From: SSF26 sp037443945
GTDB lineage: Bacteria > Chloroflexota > Anaerolineae > J102
NCBI GenBank assembly: GCA_037443945.1
Contig: JBBINH010000011.1
Coordinates: forward strand, 16,480-80,479
Direction of reading: 5' to 3'
DNA length: 64,000 nucleotides
The number at the start of each line of letters is the position of its first letter. Position 1 is the stretch's first letter. Below the pieces are notes generated by a model that worked only from the letters and a program-made list of their open reading frames with translations, was not told where the DNA came from and ran no database searches. Below, one piece after another: positions 33,798-43,167 of the stretch. Position numbers and translations under genes: made by a program.

Positions 33798-35593
33798 CGC
33801 GATTTTATCGCTCACCCTCTTTCTGGGTCACCCTGCTGCTGAGCGTGTTTGCCGTTGCGCCGCTCCTGCGACCGGGCTACTTCTGGGGTGCACACGACGC
33901 CCGCCATAACGTCTTCTTCGTCCTGCAATACAACCTGACCTGGGACGAAGGCATCCTCTTCCCGCGCTGGTCGCCCGATTGGGCTTTCGGCTACGGCTAT
34001 CCCTTCTTCAACATCTACGCGCCCGGCGCCACCTTTCTGGCCACCCTGCTTTATCGCCTTTTGCCTCTCGGCTACGAGACCGCCGTGGAGGCGCTGTTCA
34101 TCCTCAGCATTCTGCTCAGTGCCGGCAGTATGTGGAACTTCGTCCGTGAGAGCGGGGGTGAGGAAGCAGCCCTGGTGGCAGGGGTGGCGTGGGTTTATGT
34201 GCCCTATCACCTGGTAGATATCTACGTGCGGGCGGCCATGGCCGAATCGCTGGCCCTGGCCGTCTTGCCCCTGGCCTTGTGGGGCGCACGGCGGACCGTT
34301 TTGCAACCCGGTCCCGGCGCCGTGGTGCTGCTGGCGCTGGGCTATGCCGCCGTACATCTTAGTTCCAACCTGGTGGCCTTGCTCTTTTCACCTCTCCTGG
34401 CAGCCTATATCGCCGTGCTGGCCTGGTCTCGTCTGCCTGCGGGCGTTTCGCAGCGCTCGCAGTTGACGGCCTGGCTACGAGCGCTGGGGAGACCCGCCCT
34501 GGGGTTGGGATTGGGTCTGGCGCTGGCGGCTTTTTTTGTCCTTCCCGCCCTGACCGAGGCTCGTTATGTCAATCAAGAGCAGTGGTTTGGCGGTTACTAC
34601 GATTTCCATGACCATTTTGTCTATTTTGCTCAGCTTTTCGATCCCCGCTGGGGTTTTGGCATCAGTATCCCCGGCCCTGACGATGCCCTGAGTTATCAAC
34701 TCGGCCTGGCCTTTCTGGTGCTGGCGGTCCTGGCGGCCCGCTACGGCCTGCAGCGAGACCATCCTCATCGCCTGGAGGTAGCCTTTTGGCTGGGTGTCCT
34801 GGTGGTCGGGGCCTGGCTGACCACGGCCGCCGCCACCTGGGCCTGGGACCACGTGCCCCTGGTCGCGGCCGCCCAGTTCCCCTGGCGTTATCTGACCCTG
34901 GCGGCGCTGGCCCTGGCCATCCTGGCGCCGGTCGTGCTCACGGCCCAACGACAGAGGCCAGGACCGCTCTGGCCGGAGGCCTTGCTGCTGGCCGGCCTGC
35001 TCATCCTCAACAGCGCTCCCTATCTGCGGGTCGAAGTCATTCCGCCGCCGCCGGGAGGGGCCACTCTGGCCGGTCTGATGGAGTTCGAGCGCAGCGCCGA
35101 TGAGATGACCGGTATGACGATCACGGCCCAGGCCATTCCCACCTGGTCGCCCCTGGCCGATCTGCATATGGCCGGCCAACCCATCACAACCCAGGTGGAC
35201 TACAGCCGCGTGCCCCAAAACGAGGTTCTGGCCGTCCATGCCCGCGAGCATGCGGTCACGCGCGAGGTGGTATGGGTGCATGCCGGCCGCGACGGGCTGC
35301 GCGTGCCCTTCTTGCGCCAGTGGTATCCCGGCTGGACGGCAAGCCTTTTCGACCCCGAAACCGGCGCCTTGCGGGCGCGCTTTGCCCTCACGCCCGACCA
35401 CACCTATCCGCCCTACGGTCTGATCGAGGTGCCCGTGCCGCCGGGCGAGCACATTCTGGAGCTGCGCTTCGAGGATACGCCCGTGCGTCGTCTGGGAGAA
35501 GGCATCTCGCTGTTGAGCGTACTCGTCCTGGCCGCCCTGCTGCTCAGGGCACGGCGGCGTCGACCTTTGGGTCTTTCCGGTCCTGCTCGTTGA
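33794..35593 (+). CDS. PTPS-related/YfhO-like membrane protein, copy 1
   Basis: 599 residues with about 12 hydrophobic segments. Characteristic loops: GAHDARHNVFFVLQYNLTWDEGILFPRWSPDWAFGYGYPFFNIYAP, then AWVYVPYHLVDIYVRAAMAESLAL. The C-terminal ectodomain has RQWYPGWTASLFDPETGALRA. This matches the 6-pyruvoyl-tetrahydropterin-synthase-related membrane family (Pfam PTPS_related), which despite its name is thought to be a GT-C-like glycosyltransferase group. It overlaps the upstream gene by ATGA and is followed 2 bases later by a paralogue. Confidence 0.8.
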   Translation: MTRFYRSPSFWVTLLLSVFAVAPLLRPGYFWGAHDARHNVFFVLQYNLTWDEGILFPRWSPDWAFGYGYPFFNIYAPGATFLATLLYRLLPLGYETAVEALFILSILLSAGSMWNFVRESGGEEAALVAGVAWVYVPYHLVDIYVRAAMAESLALAVLPLALWGARRTVLQPGPGAVVLLALGYAAVHLSSNLVALLFSPLLAAYIAVLAWSRLPAGVSQRSQLTAWLRALGRPALGLGLGLALAAFFVLPALTEARYVNQEQWFGGYYDFHDHFVYFAQLFDPRWGFGISIPGPDDALSYQLGLAFLVLAVLAARYGLQRDHPHRLEVAFWLGVLVVGAWLTTAAATWAWDHVPLVAAAQFPWRYLTLAALALAILAPVVLTAQRQRPGPLWPEALLLAGLLILNSAPYLRVEVIPPPPGGATLAGLMEFERSADEMTGMTITAQAIPTWSPLADLHMAGQPITTQVDYSRVPQNEVLAVHAREHAVTREVVWVHAGRDGLRVPFLRQWYPGWTASLFDPETGALRARFALTPDHTYPPYGLIEVPVPPGEHILELRFEDTPVRRLGEGISLLSVLVLAALLLRARRRRPLGLSGPAR

Positions 35594-35595
35594 CC

Positions 35596-37371
35596 ATGTC
35601 CGGTCGTTCTCGCCTTCTCGGCTCTCCGCTTCTGCTCCTGCTGCTCCTTTCTGTGTTCGGTTGGGCGCCGCTGCTCGACCGGGGTTACTTTCTGCAGGCC
35701 CATGATGCTGCCCATAGCCTGTTCTGGCTGGTGCAGTTCGATCAGGGCATTCGCGATGGCTTCCTGTGGCCCCGCTGGGCCGCCGATCATGTCCTCGGCT
35801 ACGGCTATCCGCTTTTCACCTTCTATGCGCCCCTGGCCTTCTACATCGCCGAGCTCTTTCACCTTCTGGGTGCGAGCATCGGCACGGCCATCAAACTGAC
35901 CTGGGGCTTGGCCTTTGTCCTGGCCGGGGTGACCATGTACCGCTTGGCCGCCCGTCTGTGGGACGAGACGGCCGGCCTGATCGCCGGCTTGCTCTACCTC
36001 TATGCGCCCTATCATCTGGTCAATCTGTACGTGCGGGCGGCCCTGGCCGAATTCGTGGCCATGGCCCTTTTCCCCTGGGTTCTCCATGCCTTTTGGGATG
36101 TGTTGACCCTGGGCGGGCGGCGACGGGTGGCCTGGGCGGGCCTGAGTCTGGGGCTGACCCTGCTGACCCATAGTGTGACCTTGCTGGTGTTTCCGCCGTT
36201 TCTGGTGTTGCTCATCCTCTACTGGCTGGCGACCGCAGATCAGCACCGCCGAAAGCAGGCCTTTCGCGAGATCATCCTGGCCGGTCTTCTGGCCGGTGGG
36301 CTGGCGACCATCTTTCTCCTTCCTGCCCTGGCCGAAAGCGGTTACATCGTCCAAACCCAATGGCTTCCGGAGACCTATCGCTACGAGCGCCAGTTTGTCT
36401 ACTTTTTCCAGCTTTTCGACCCGACGTGGGGCTTCGGCCATGCCTTACCCGGTGCGGACGACGGCATGAGTCAGCAAATCGGGCTGTGGCTGTTCGTTCT
36501 GGGGCTGGCGGCGCTGCCGCTGTTGGCACGACGCCGGATCGAACATGGCCGGGTTTTGTGGGGCTTTGCCGCAGCCGCGCTGATGGCCATCTTGGGCACG
36601 TTGGCCATCAGCCGGCCGGTGTGGGAGGCTTTGCCGCCCCTGATGCTGATTCAGTTCCCCTTTCGTCTGCTGGGCATGGTCACCCTTTTTCTGGCCCTGA
36701 GCGCAGGCGGCGCGACCGCCATCCTGCTGGAGTCAACATCATCCCGGCAATCGGTTCTGGTGGTCCTGGGCCTGGCTATCGTTCTGGCCTCGTATCCCTA
36801 TACCCGGCCTCAACACACACCCCTCGGCGAACGTCAGCAAAGCCCGGTAGCCGTCATCGATTTCGAGCTGGCCTATCCCGATATGCGTGGGAGCACGGCC
36901 TTCGCCGCCGGTCCGCCCACAGTTACCCCTAAACTGGCCGCCTATCTGGCCGGCGAGCCGTTGCCGTTGGCCGGTATCATCGCCGGTGAAGGCGAGGTGG
37001 TGTCTGTGCGTCACGGTGGGGGTTCCGAGCAGGTGCTTGTGCGGGCCGCCACCCCGGTGACGGTGCAGTTCTACACCTACTGGTATCCGGGCTGGCGCGC
37101 CACCGTCAACGGTCGGCCGGTCCCGATCCGGGCAGAAGGGCCTGATGCCCTCATTACTCTGGACCTGCCCGCAGGCGAACACGAAGTGAGCATCCGTTTT
37201 GTCAATACGCCCCTGCGCACATTGGCGGCGGTCATTTCGGTCGGCAGCTTGTTGGTTATCCTGGTCCTGTTGAGCGGTGTCGGGATGCGACGAGGCAACG
37301 GGGATAGGCCGAACCCGTCCGCTCATCGGGCTTGGCGATTTCGTGGCTTTGACCGTACCATTGTCGCGTGA
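35596..37371 (+). CDS. PTPS-related/YfhO-like membrane protein, copy 2
   Basis: 591 residues, paralogous to the preceding protein: QAHDAAHSLFWLVQFDQGIRDGFLWPRWAADHVLGYGYPLFTFYAP and LLYLYAPYHLVNLYVRAALAEFVAM mirror its loops, and the C-terminal domain has TYWYPGWRATVNGRPVPI. Both keep a conserved HDA-x-H and PRW near the first extracellular loop, which may be functional. Start is the ATG at 35596, 2 bases after the upstream stop. A longer in-frame extension is rejected because it would overlap copy 1. Confidence 0.8.
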   Translation: MSGRSRLLGSPLLLLLLLSVFGWAPLLDRGYFLQAHDAAHSLFWLVQFDQGIRDGFLWPRWAADHVLGYGYPLFTFYAPLAFYIAELFHLLGASIGTAIKLTWGLAFVLAGVTMYRLAARLWDETAGLIAGLLYLYAPYHLVNLYVRAALAEFVAMALFPWVLHAFWDVLTLGGRRRVAWAGLSLGLTLLTHSVTLLVFPPFLVLLILYWLATADQHRRKQAFREIILAGLLAGGLATIFLLPALAESGYIVQTQWLPETYRYERQFVYFFQLFDPTWGFGHALPGADDGMSQQIGLWLFVLGLAALPLLARRRIEHGRVLWGFAAAALMAILGTLAISRPVWEALPPLMLIQFPFRLLGMVTLFLALSAGGATAILLESTSSRQSVLVVLGLAIVLASYPYTRPQHTPLGERQQSPVAVIDFELAYPDMRGSTAFAAGPPTVTPKLAAYLAGEPLPLAGIIAGEGEVVSVRHGGGSEQVLVRAATPVTVQFYTYWYPGWRATVNGRPVPIRAEGPDALITLDLPAGEHEVSIRFVNTPLRTLAAVISVGSLLVILVLLSGVGMRRGNGDRPNPSAHRAWRFRGFDRTIVA

Positions 37372-38405
37372 GTCCGTCCAAGCCTTTCGTCCCGCGTTAC
37401 TGTCCCTATTGCGGCACCCGCGTCAGCCATGCCGCCGCCGATTGTTTTTTCTGCGGCCGGCGCTTCGACGAACGCCACCGGCGTTGGCGTATCCCGTTTG
37501 CCGATGTGGTCTTGCTCCTGGGCATTGCTTTTGTCCTGTTCACCTGGTGGCGCTGGGATGCCGACCGTCGGGTCCTGGCCTTGACGCCTACCCCCTCCCC
37601 TCGACCCTCGCCCACGCCTACCTTCACGGCCACGCCTACGCCCATTCCCCCGCCTACGGCTACGCCTACACCTACGCCCATACCGGCTCCCATCACCCAT
37701 ACGGTGGCGTCGGGCGACACCTTCTACGGTATTGCCGGCACCTACGGCATTAGCCTCGAGCAGCTCCTGGCGGCCAATAACCTGAGCGTCGACGCCGTCT
37801 TGCGCATCGGACAGGTCCTGCTCATCCCCCCCACGCCCACGGTGCAGCCTACCGTTGCCGGCAATGCCCCTCTCCGAGCCGGCCAGGGCGACACCATGAA
37901 CTACTTGGTCAAACCGGGCGATACGCTGGCCAGCATTGCCGCAGCCCATGAGGTCAAAATCGCCACGCTTTTGGCCCATAACGACATTGCCGATCCCAAC
38001 AACCTGATCCCCGGCACGGTCCTGGTCATCGTCAAGGAGAAGCAGCCGGTCGCGGCGCAGCTTTTGCCGACTCCGGTCTTTCCGGCGCCGCTACCGGTGG
38101 CGCCTGCCGACGGCAGCGAGATCGCCGATGCTAGCGGTCCGGTGCTGCGCTGGGTGGCCGTGGGGCTGTTGCCAGAAGATGCGTTCTATCGCGTCCAACT
38201 GGCCTATGCCGATCCGAATTTGCCCCTTCTCGAGCCCATTCTCACCCGCATTCCTTCCCTGACTCTCGACCCGGCCTGGCGCCCCCCCGATGAGGCGGCT
38301 TCGGCCGAAATGGTGTGGTGGGTCGGCGTGGTGCGCCGACAGAACAACGGCAAACTCTTTCCCCTCAGCCCCAGCGGACCGGTGCGCCGTTTTAGTTGGC
38401 ACTAA
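37368..38405 (+). CDS. Zinc-ribbon, single-pass membrane protein with two LysM domains
   Basis: 345 residues. The GTG start overlaps the previous stop (GTGA). Order: zinc ribbon CPYCG...CFFCG (residues ~12-30), one transmembrane helix (VVLLLGIAFVLFTWW, ~45-60), a Thr/Pro-rich linker, LysM 1 (THTVASGDTFYGIAGTYG ... LLIPP, ~108-152), LysM 2 (NYLVKPGDTLASIAAAHE ... VLVIV, ~175-222) and a C-terminal domain. LysM binds peptidoglycan or chitin-like glycans, so the protein may tether the membrane to the cell wall or recognise glycan. The cytoplasmic zinc ribbon ahead of an exported LysM part is unusual. Confidence 0.82.
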   Translation: MSPSKPFVPRYCPYCGTRVSHAAADCFFCGRRFDERHRRWRIPFADVVLLLGIAFVLFTWWRWDADRRVLALTPTPSPRPSPTPTFTATPTPIPPPTATPTPTPIPAPITHTVASGDTFYGIAGTYGISLEQLLAANNLSVDAVLRIGQVLLIPPTPTVQPTVAGNAPLRAGQGDTMNYLVKPGDTLASIAAAHEVKIATLLAHNDIADPNNLIPGTVLVIVKEKQPVAAQLLPTPVFPAPLPVAPADGSEIADASGPVLRWVAVGLLPEDAFYRVQLAYADPNLPLLEPILTRIPSLTLDPAWRPPDEAASAEMVWWVGVVRRQNNGKLFPLSPSGPVRRFSWH

Positions 38406-39720
38406 ATGCGTCCGGAGGAAGCTCCGCCACCAGGCGGTCGGCCGGATCGCCGCTCAAGGCGACGATGGGAGCAGCCGTAATACGGTTTTCCAGGTCGATT
38501 CCATCGGGTACGACGACCTCGGTGCGCAGGTAGTTATCGGTATAACCCCACCAGCGACGGCGACCGTCGGCGAGGGGCTCGCCGTGGCCTTCCCACAAGA
38601 CGGGCCGTACCTGACCGAGATGGCGGGCAAGATGGTCGGTCTTCATCCGCGCGGCCAGCGCCTGGAGCTCGCGGCTGCGCCGACGTTTGACCTCGGCCGG
38701 GACCTGTTCGCGCATGCGTGCGGCTGCCGTGCCCACCCGCGGGGAAAAGGGGAAGATGTGGATGTGGCCGAAGCCGATTTGCTCGACAAAGGCCAGGGTC
38801 GCCGTCCATTCGGCCTCGGTTTCGCCGGGAAAGCCGACGATGATGTCGGTCGTCAGGGTCAGATCGGGGATCGCGGCGCGGGCGGCGGCCACGAGCCGGG
38901 CGTAGACGGCGGTGGTGCAACGGCGGGCCATGCGCCGCAGTGTGCTATCGCAGCCGCTCTGCAAGGGCAGATGAAGATGGGGCATTAGCCGTGGATTTTG
39001 CCACAGTACCCAGAAATCCGGCGGCAGATTCCAGGGTTCTAGCGAGGACAGACGGAGCCGGGGGATGTCGGTATCGGCCAGGATGGCCCGGACCAGGTCA
39101 AACAACGAGACCCCCAAATCGCTGCCATAGCCGCCGAGATGCACCCCCGTAAGCACGGCTTCCTGATAGCCTGCGGCATGCAGTGCCCCGATCTCGGCGA
39201 CAACGTCGGCGATGGGACGGCTGCGTTCTTCGCCGCGGGCCACGGTGACGATGCAAAAGGTACAGCGGTGTCGGCACCCGTCCTGAACTTTGACAAAAGC
39301 ACGGGTGCGGGCGCCCGGCCAACCGGCGGCATAGACATGCACGGCATCGGGTTCGGTAGCCAAGACGGGCATGGTTCCGGGCTCGAGCCGGTCCAGGACC
39401 AGTTCGACCAGGCGATCCTTATCGCGATTGCCGATGACCAGATCCACCCCCTCCAGCGCGGCCACGATAGCCGGTTCGAGTTCGGCATAGCAGCCGGTCA
39501 CGACCAGTCGGGCCGAGGGATTCCGGCGGTGCAGACGGTAGAGAAGCTGCCGCGATTTGGCAGCGGCCTCGACCGTCACCGCACAGGTGTTGAGCACGAT
39601 GAGCTCGGCCTCCTGCGGATCGGCCGTCAGGCGCTGACCGGCCGCCTGGAAGCGCCGGGCCCAGGTCGCCAGCTCGGCTTCGTTAAGACGACAACCAAGG
39701 GAGGTCAGGTAGATAGCCAT
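38392..39720 (-). CDS. mtaB: tRNA t6A37 methylthiotransferase MtaB
   Basis: 442 residues. The N-terminal UPF0004 domain begins IYLTSLGCRLNEAE and includes TCAVTVEAAAKSR and GCYAE (three Cys for an accessory [4Fe-4S] cluster). The radical-SAM domain has CRHRCTFC near residue 148 (CxxxCxxC). A TRAM-like C-terminal domain follows. The GCRLNEAE start and CAVT pattern are MtaB-type (2-methylthio of threonylcarbamoyl-adenosine in ANN-decoding tRNAs) rather than MiaB. The ATG at 39720 is chosen for the family N-terminus. Its 3' end overlaps the convergent LysM gene by 14 bases. Confidence 0.92.
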   Translation of the reverse strand: MAIYLTSLGCRLNEAELATWARRFQAAGQRLTADPQEAELIVLNTCAVTVEAAAKSRQLLYRLHRRNPSARLVVTGCYAELEPAIVAALEGVDLVIGNRDKDRLVELVLDRLEPGTMPVLATEPDAVHVYAAGWPGARTRAFVKVQDGCRHRCTFCIVTVARGEERSRPIADVVAEIGALHAAGYQEAVLTGVHLGGYGSDLGVSLFDLVRAILADTDIPRLRLSSLEPWNLPPDFWVLWQNPRLMPHLHLPLQSGCDSTLRRMARRCTTAVYARLVAAARAAIPDLTLTTDIIVGFPGETEAEWTATLAFVEQIGFGHIHIFPFSPRVGTAAARMREQVPAEVKRRRSRELQALAARMKTDHLARHLGQVRPVLWEGHGEPLADGRRRWWGYTDNYLRTEVVVPDGIDLENRITAAPIVALSGDPADRLVAELPPDAFSAN

Positions 39721-39867
39721 CGGATGCAACACGCCAAGCGAATCGTTTTCAGTGTAGCACACCGTCTGGTCTGCCTTCAACCCCGGATCGCACCCCGGCC
39801 GACTTCGTCTTCCGGCTTCAAGCGGGTATACTCCAGTTCATCCCATCTGTCCGAGTGAGTCAGTCCT

Positions 39868-41055
39868 ATGCGTATCATCCTCTATACCGGCAAAGGCGGT
39901 GTCGGCAAAACGAGCATCAGCGCCGCCACGGCCATCCATTGTGCCGATCTGGGCTATCGCACCATTGTCGTTTCGACCGACCCCGCCCATTCCTTGGGCG
40001 ACAGCTTCGACCGCCGCATCGGCCCCGAACCCATGGCCCTGGGCCCTAATTTGTGGGCGCAGGAAATCGACCTGTTGCACCAAATGGAGCGGCACTGGGG
40101 CAAGGTGCAGCAATACCTGGCGGCGCTGTTTTCCTGGCGCGGGATGGAGGGCCTGGTGGCTGAGGAGACCAGCGTCTTGCCCGGCATGGAAGAGCTGGCC
40201 AGTTTGCTCCAGATCGCCTATCTGGCCGAATCGGGTCGGTATGACGTGGTCATCGTGGATATGGCTCCCACCGGTGCCACGCTGCAGTTGCTGGCCTTTC
40301 CGGAGATGGCCGCCTGGTATGTGGAAAAAATTTTCCCCGTCGAGCGCAAGGCCATGAAGGTGGCACGGCCGCTGATGAGGGCCGTCACCGACATGCCCCT
40401 GCCCGAAGAAGAGCTCTTCGATGCCATCACCGAACTCGTCCATGACCTGCGCCGACTGGAACGGTTGGTCACCAATCCCGAGATCAGCACCGTGCGCCTG
40501 GTCTTGAACCCGGAAAAGATGGTGATCAAAGAGGCGCGACGGGCGTTCACCTATCTCAACCTCTACAATCTCTCCACGGATGCCATCATCAGCAACCGCC
40601 ATATCCCGGCCGCTGTCACCGACCCCTATTTCCGCTCCTGGAAGGAAATCCAAAGCCACTACAGCGAGGTGGTCGAGCAGTCTTTTAGTCCGCTGCCCAT
40701 CTTCCAGGTGCCCCTGTTCGACTGCGAGGTCGTCGGCGAAACCATGCTACGGCGGATGGCCCAGGCCACCTTTCAGGATAAAGACCCCACGGCCATCTTC
40801 TATCGCGGCAAGCCGCAGCAGGTGGTCAAAGATGGCAACGATTATCTTCTAGTGCTGCCGCTGCCGTTCGTGGACAAAAGCGAAGTTTCGCTCCATCGTG
40901 GGGTGTACGACGAGCTGATCGTGCGGATCGGCAACTGGAAGCGTCACATCAGCCTGCCGCAAACCCTTATCGGCCGTCCCATCGCCGGTGCCCGCTATCA
41001 CGAGAACACCCTGGAAATCCGCTTCAAACCCCGCAGCAACGGCAACCGGGGTTAG
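39868..41055 (+). CDS. ArsA/Get3-family ATPase with C-terminal small-heat-shock-like domain
   Basis: 395 residues. The deviant P-loop GKGGVGKTS at residues 8-16, switch I STDPAHSLGDSF near 36-47 and switch II VDMAPTGATLQLL are typical of ArsA/Get3. The C-terminal ~85 residues (YLLVLPLPFVDKSEVSLHRGVYDELIVRIGNWKRHISLP ... ENTLEIRF) look like an HSP20/alpha-crystallin beta sandwich. No arsB/arsR genes accompany it, so arsenite export is not supported. A chaperone or targeting role is an inference from the family. A TATACT lies at 39827-39832. Confidence 0.88.
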   Translation: MRIILYTGKGGVGKTSISAATAIHCADLGYRTIVVSTDPAHSLGDSFDRRIGPEPMALGPNLWAQEIDLLHQMERHWGKVQQYLAALFSWRGMEGLVAEETSVLPGMEELASLLQIAYLAESGRYDVVIVDMAPTGATLQLLAFPEMAAWYVEKIFPVERKAMKVARPLMRAVTDMPLPEEELFDAITELVHDLRRLERLVTNPEISTVRLVLNPEKMVIKEARRAFTYLNLYNLSTDAIISNRHIPAAVTDPYFRSWKEIQSHYSEVVEQSFSPLPIFQVPLFDCEVVGETMLRRMAQATFQDKDPTAIFYRGKPQQVVKDGNDYLLVLPLPFVDKSEVSLHRGVYDELIVRIGNWKRHISLPQTLIGRPIAGARYHENTLEIRFKPRSNGNRG

Positions 41056-41073
41056 CCGGCCGACGCATCAGGC

Positions 41074-41337
41074 TCAGGCCGTCAATCCGGTCTGGTCCAT
41101 CTCTTCGGGGGCCGGTTTGCGCCCTTCCGGTGCCCGTTGCCAGGCATCGCACCAGCGTGTAGCCGGCAGAGGCCGGTTGTGATAGGGCGAGGCCGGATTG
41201 CGGCAGAAGGCATGGAGACGGCTGACCTGACCATCGCCGCTGCTGCGAAACACCTCGCAAAAGGCACAACTGAAGCAATCGTGCCCCCGCAGGCGTAGCC
41301 AGGCGCGGCGCCAGCGCTTGAGGACGGATTTTGTCAT
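41074..41337 (-). CDS. Small Cys-rich protein overlapping the pyruvate kinase stop
   Basis: 87 residues with CFSCAFC near residue 21 and later single Cys at AFCRNP and RWCDAW, a possible metal- or cluster-binding set. An Arg-rich N-terminus (KSVLKRWRRAWLRLRG) precedes it. It starts 4 bases inside the end of the pyruvate kinase gene (ATGA overlap), which supports that it is a translated gene. No family was recognised. Confidence 0.55.
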   Translation of the reverse strand: MTKSVLKRWRRAWLRLRGHDCFSCAFCEVFRSSGDGQVSRLHAFCRNPASPYHNRPLPATRWCDAWQRAPEGRKPAPEEMDQTGLTA

Positions 41338-43121
41338 ACTTGCTCCGCGTTGGGGGTCGGCCGTGCCATGTCTTCCAGGTTAGGCCCGCGATAGACGATC
41401 CCGCGCAGAGGATCGAGGATGACCAGCTCGCCTTCGGTCATGGCCTCGTAGGCGCCGGTAGCGCCGATCAACGCCGGCAGACGCAATTCCGTGGCCAGCC
41501 GCGCGGCGTAGGATTGCAGGCTGCCCTCTTCGACAACCAGCCCCCCTGCACCGATCAGCAGGTGCTGCCAACTGCTGTCAAGGGCATGGGCCACGACGAT
41601 GTCTTTATCGTGCAGTTGTAGGTTCGCAGGCAGCGGCGGCGCCAGCTTGCGCACCCGACCGCGCACCTTGTGATCGCCCAGGCCCAGACCGCGCGCCACC
41701 ACCTCTTCGATCAACTGCACCTTGATCAGATTGGTCGTGCCCGGCGTGCTGCCGGCCGTGCCGGCGGTGATGACCACCAGGTCGCCTTCTCGAACCAGGC
41801 CGTGTTGGAGCGCCGTTTGCACGGCATCGGCCACCACCTCGTCGGTTGAATTGCGCCGGGGCGAAAACAGAGGAAATACCCCCCAATACAGATTGAGCTG
41901 ACAGCGCACCAAGGGACTGGGGGTAATGGCAACGATCGGGAGACCGGGCCGCGCCCGCGAAAGCTGACGGGCGGTGTAGCCCGATGCCGTGGGCGCAATA
42001 ATGGCCGCCGCATTCAGGTTGCGGGCGAGATCGCTGGCGGCTTGGGCAATGGCCTGGGCAGCGAAATGCGGCTCCGATCGCAGCCACGATCGGCGTCGCT
42101 CCTGCTTCACCAGCTCCGCTTCGGCCCGGGTGATGATGCGCACCATCGTCTGCACCGCCGCCACCGGATAACGTCCTGTGGCCGTCTCCCCCGAAAGCAT
42201 GACGGCATCGGTCCCATCGAGAACGGCATTGGCGACATCGCTGGCTTCGGCGCGGGTTGGCCGCGGGTTCCGGATCATCGAGTCGAGCATCTGGGTGGCC
42301 GTGATCACGGGCTTGCCGGCTTCGTTACAGAGGGCGATGATCCGTTTCTGGATCATCGGCACCTCCTCGGCCGGCATCTCGATACCCAAATCCCCGCGGG
42401 CGACCATAATGCCATCGGCGGCCTGAATGATGGCCTCGATATTCGCTACGGCTTCGGGCTTCTCGATTTTGGCGATGACCTGCGTCCCCAGACCGGACCG
42501 AGACAGCCGGCGGATGAGCGCCTTCAGTTGCCACACCTCCTCGGCCGTACGCACAAAGGAAAGCGCCACCCACTCAAGCTGATGGGCCACGGCAAACTCC
42601 AGGTCTTGCCGGTCTTTCTCGGTCAGGGCAGGGATGTGGGTATCCGCCCGCGGCAGGTTCAGGCCTTTGTGCGAGAAAAGCGTTCCCCCCGTGACAACCC
42701 TGGCCCGGATATCGGTGGCCGTCGTGCCGACCACCTCCAACTCCAGGAGGCCATCGTCAAGGAGGATACGGTCACCGGGTGTGACCAGCAGGGGCAACTC
42801 AGGATACTGGCAGGGGATGGCATCCGTCCGCTCCGGATCGACCGTCAGGACCACCTCCTCGCCAACGCGCAAAGCCACCCCCTCGGACGGCAAACGCCCC
42901 ACCCGGAGCTTGGGGCCTTGCAGATCCCCCAGGATGGCCACGGGTCGATCGAGTTCGTCGGCGATGCGACGGATACGACGAACGGTTTCGGCGTAGGTGG
43001 CCTGATCGCCGTGGGAAAAATTGAGACGGGCTACGTCCATACCGGCGCGGATGAGCTCGGTCAGAACGGCAGGATCATGGCTGGCCGGCCCGATGGTACA
43101 GACGATCTTGGTAAAACGCAT
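41334..43121 (-). CDS. pyk: Pyruvate kinase with C-terminal PEP-utilising domain
   Basis: 595 residues. The TIM-barrel core shows KIVCTIGPASHD at the start, ARLNFSHGD near 33, KIEKPEAVANIEAII and the signature IMVARGDLGIEMPAEEVPMIQK near 245, plus SGETATGRYP. The C-terminal regulatory domain is followed by a phosphohistidine-type swivel domain (VVAHALDSSWQHLLIGAGGLVVEEGSLQSYAA), as in some Gram-positive and thermophile enzymes. The ATG at 43121 has GGAGG upstream. It catalyses PEP + ADP to pyruvate + ATP. Confidence 0.96.
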   Translation of the reverse strand: MRFTKIVCTIGPASHDPAVLTELIRAGMDVARLNFSHGDQATYAETVRRIRRIADELDRPVAILGDLQGPKLRVGRLPSEGVALRVGEEVVLTVDPERTDAIPCQYPELPLLVTPGDRILLDDGLLELEVVGTTATDIRARVVTGGTLFSHKGLNLPRADTHIPALTEKDRQDLEFAVAHQLEWVALSFVRTAEEVWQLKALIRRLSRSGLGTQVIAKIEKPEAVANIEAIIQAADGIMVARGDLGIEMPAEEVPMIQKRIIALCNEAGKPVITATQMLDSMIRNPRPTRAEASDVANAVLDGTDAVMLSGETATGRYPVAAVQTMVRIITRAEAELVKQERRRSWLRSEPHFAAQAIAQAASDLARNLNAAAIIAPTASGYTARQLSRARPGLPIVAITPSPLVRCQLNLYWGVFPLFSPRRNSTDEVVADAVQTALQHGLVREGDLVVITAGTAGSTPGTTNLIKVQLIEEVVARGLGLGDHKVRGRVRKLAPPLPANLQLHDKDIVVAHALDSSWQHLLIGAGGLVVEEGSLQSYAARLATELRLPALIGATGAYEAMTEGELVILDPLRGIVYRGPNLEDMARPTPNAEQV

Positions 43122-43167
43122 GGCCAAACCTCCGCAAACTCCGGCTCAGGTGACGGTTGCGCCGACT

